Assembly: GCA_039621445.1 (NCBI GenBank)
Contig: CP154956.1
Location: forward strand, 57,515,966 to 57,579,965
DNA: 64,000 nt
Direction of reading: 5' to 3'
From: Euglena gracilis
Taxonomy: Eukaryota > Euglenida > Euglenophyceae > Euglenales
A program made the translations under genes and the position numbers. The notes beneath the pieces were generated by a model, which saw only the letters and a program-made list of their open reading frames with translations, searched no databases and was not told the origin of the DNA. Below, piece by piece: positions 63,596-64,000 of this stretch; within the stretch, counting starts at the first letter, position 1; every line of letters begins with the position of its first letter.

Positions 63596-63767
63596 CCCCA
63601 GCCCCCAGGGGGTTTTGAGAGTGGGTGGGTGGGTGGCTGCTGGACCCCCCACCCTGGGGCTGGTGGGGTTGCGCCATAGGTCAGTCTGGTCGGGCCGGGG
63701 ATTTTGTCAAAGGTTTTCGGCTCAATGTTCGGTGGGTGGGGTTGCGGGGGGGGGGGGTCGTGCATGG

Positions 63768-64000
63768 GCGCCCCCGGGTGTTATTTTTTCGCCCGAAGTC
63801 CCGGGGGGGGGGTATTATTTGTTCGGGGTAATAGCACCCAAAATTTTTCGAATTTTTTCGAAGTCCCGTAGGAGCCAAAATAGCACCCAAAACTCCCTGA
63901 GGGGTCATTTTTTGTATTTATGAAATTTACCATTATTTGGAGGTCAGATGATCCAGAAAAATCGATTTTTTTCGTAATTTGTTGTCGATTTCTACTTATG
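63768..64000. mobile_element. 'TATTATTTGGGG' family element, copy 3, cut by window end
   Basis: Same blocks and order as 1130-1370: TCGCCCGAAGTCCCGG, TATTATTTG, GGGTAATAGCACCC, AATTTTTTCGAAGTCCCGTAGG, GGAGGTCAGATGATCCAGAA. Runs off the end of the window. Lies downstream of the F-box-like gene stop. Confidence 0.65.

Overview
This window is nuclear DNA of a photosynthetic euglenid (Euglena or a close relative). No sequence label says so; the inference rests on three things. First, most introns in two fully reconstructed genes lack GT-AG borders. Their ends instead follow one layout: three bases, then CAG at +4 to +6, and CTG at -8 to -6, then five bases. That is the layout I recall for euglenid nonconventional introns. 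Second, a plastid HCF101-type protein carries two hydrophobic stretches about 50 residues apart in its presequence, as in class I euglenid plastid presequences. Third, several ATG starts lie just after a pyrimidine-AG site, consistent with spliced-leader addition. Exons of the first genes are GC-rich; the rest is poly-G/poly-C runs, microsatellites, minisatellites and inverted-repeat elements. All supported genes are on the + strand.

Layout. 1-6.2 kb: repeats only (a hAT-like element, a tandem block, three minisatellites). 6.2-13.0 and 13.3-20.7 kb: tandem duplication of a gene for a fumarylacetoacetate hydrolase family (FAHD1/acylpyruvase-like) protein. Each copy has nine exons of identical sizes (238 aa). 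21.2-21.95 kb: a 74-aa ATX1-like copper chaperone (two exons, GT-AG intron). 22.6-30.5 kb: HCF101, the plastid Fe-S scaffold P-loop ATPase, with about 12 exons and a mix of GT-AG, GC-AG and nonconventional introns. 32.5-44.2 kb: a J-domain fragment and scattered AT-rich candidate exons, split by several transposable elements. 46.0-50.9 kb: a gene for a Pro/Ser-rich protein, product unknown. 51.0-52.4 kb: a hAT-type transposon with a decayed transposase. 54.9-58.2 kb: isolated candidate exons and elements. 58.5-63.6 kb: an F-box-like gene.

The most notable result is a link between transposable elements and introns. At least eight elements have terminal inverted repeats and recognisable 8-bp target-site duplications. 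The CAG...CTG class (3127-3554, 16937-17443, 38685-39161, 57861-58208, 59847-60176) has ends that coincide with the CAG/CTG motif of the nonconventional introns. One copy, 59847-60176, interrupts a coding exon. Removing it under the intron rule (59844-60181) takes out the element plus exactly one target-site copy and restores the reading frame. These introns therefore look like transposon insertions whose excision at RNA level re-creates the pre-insertion sequence. In HCF101, two introns carry GAG/CTC in place of CAG/CTG, a paired change that supports base-pairing of the intron ends.
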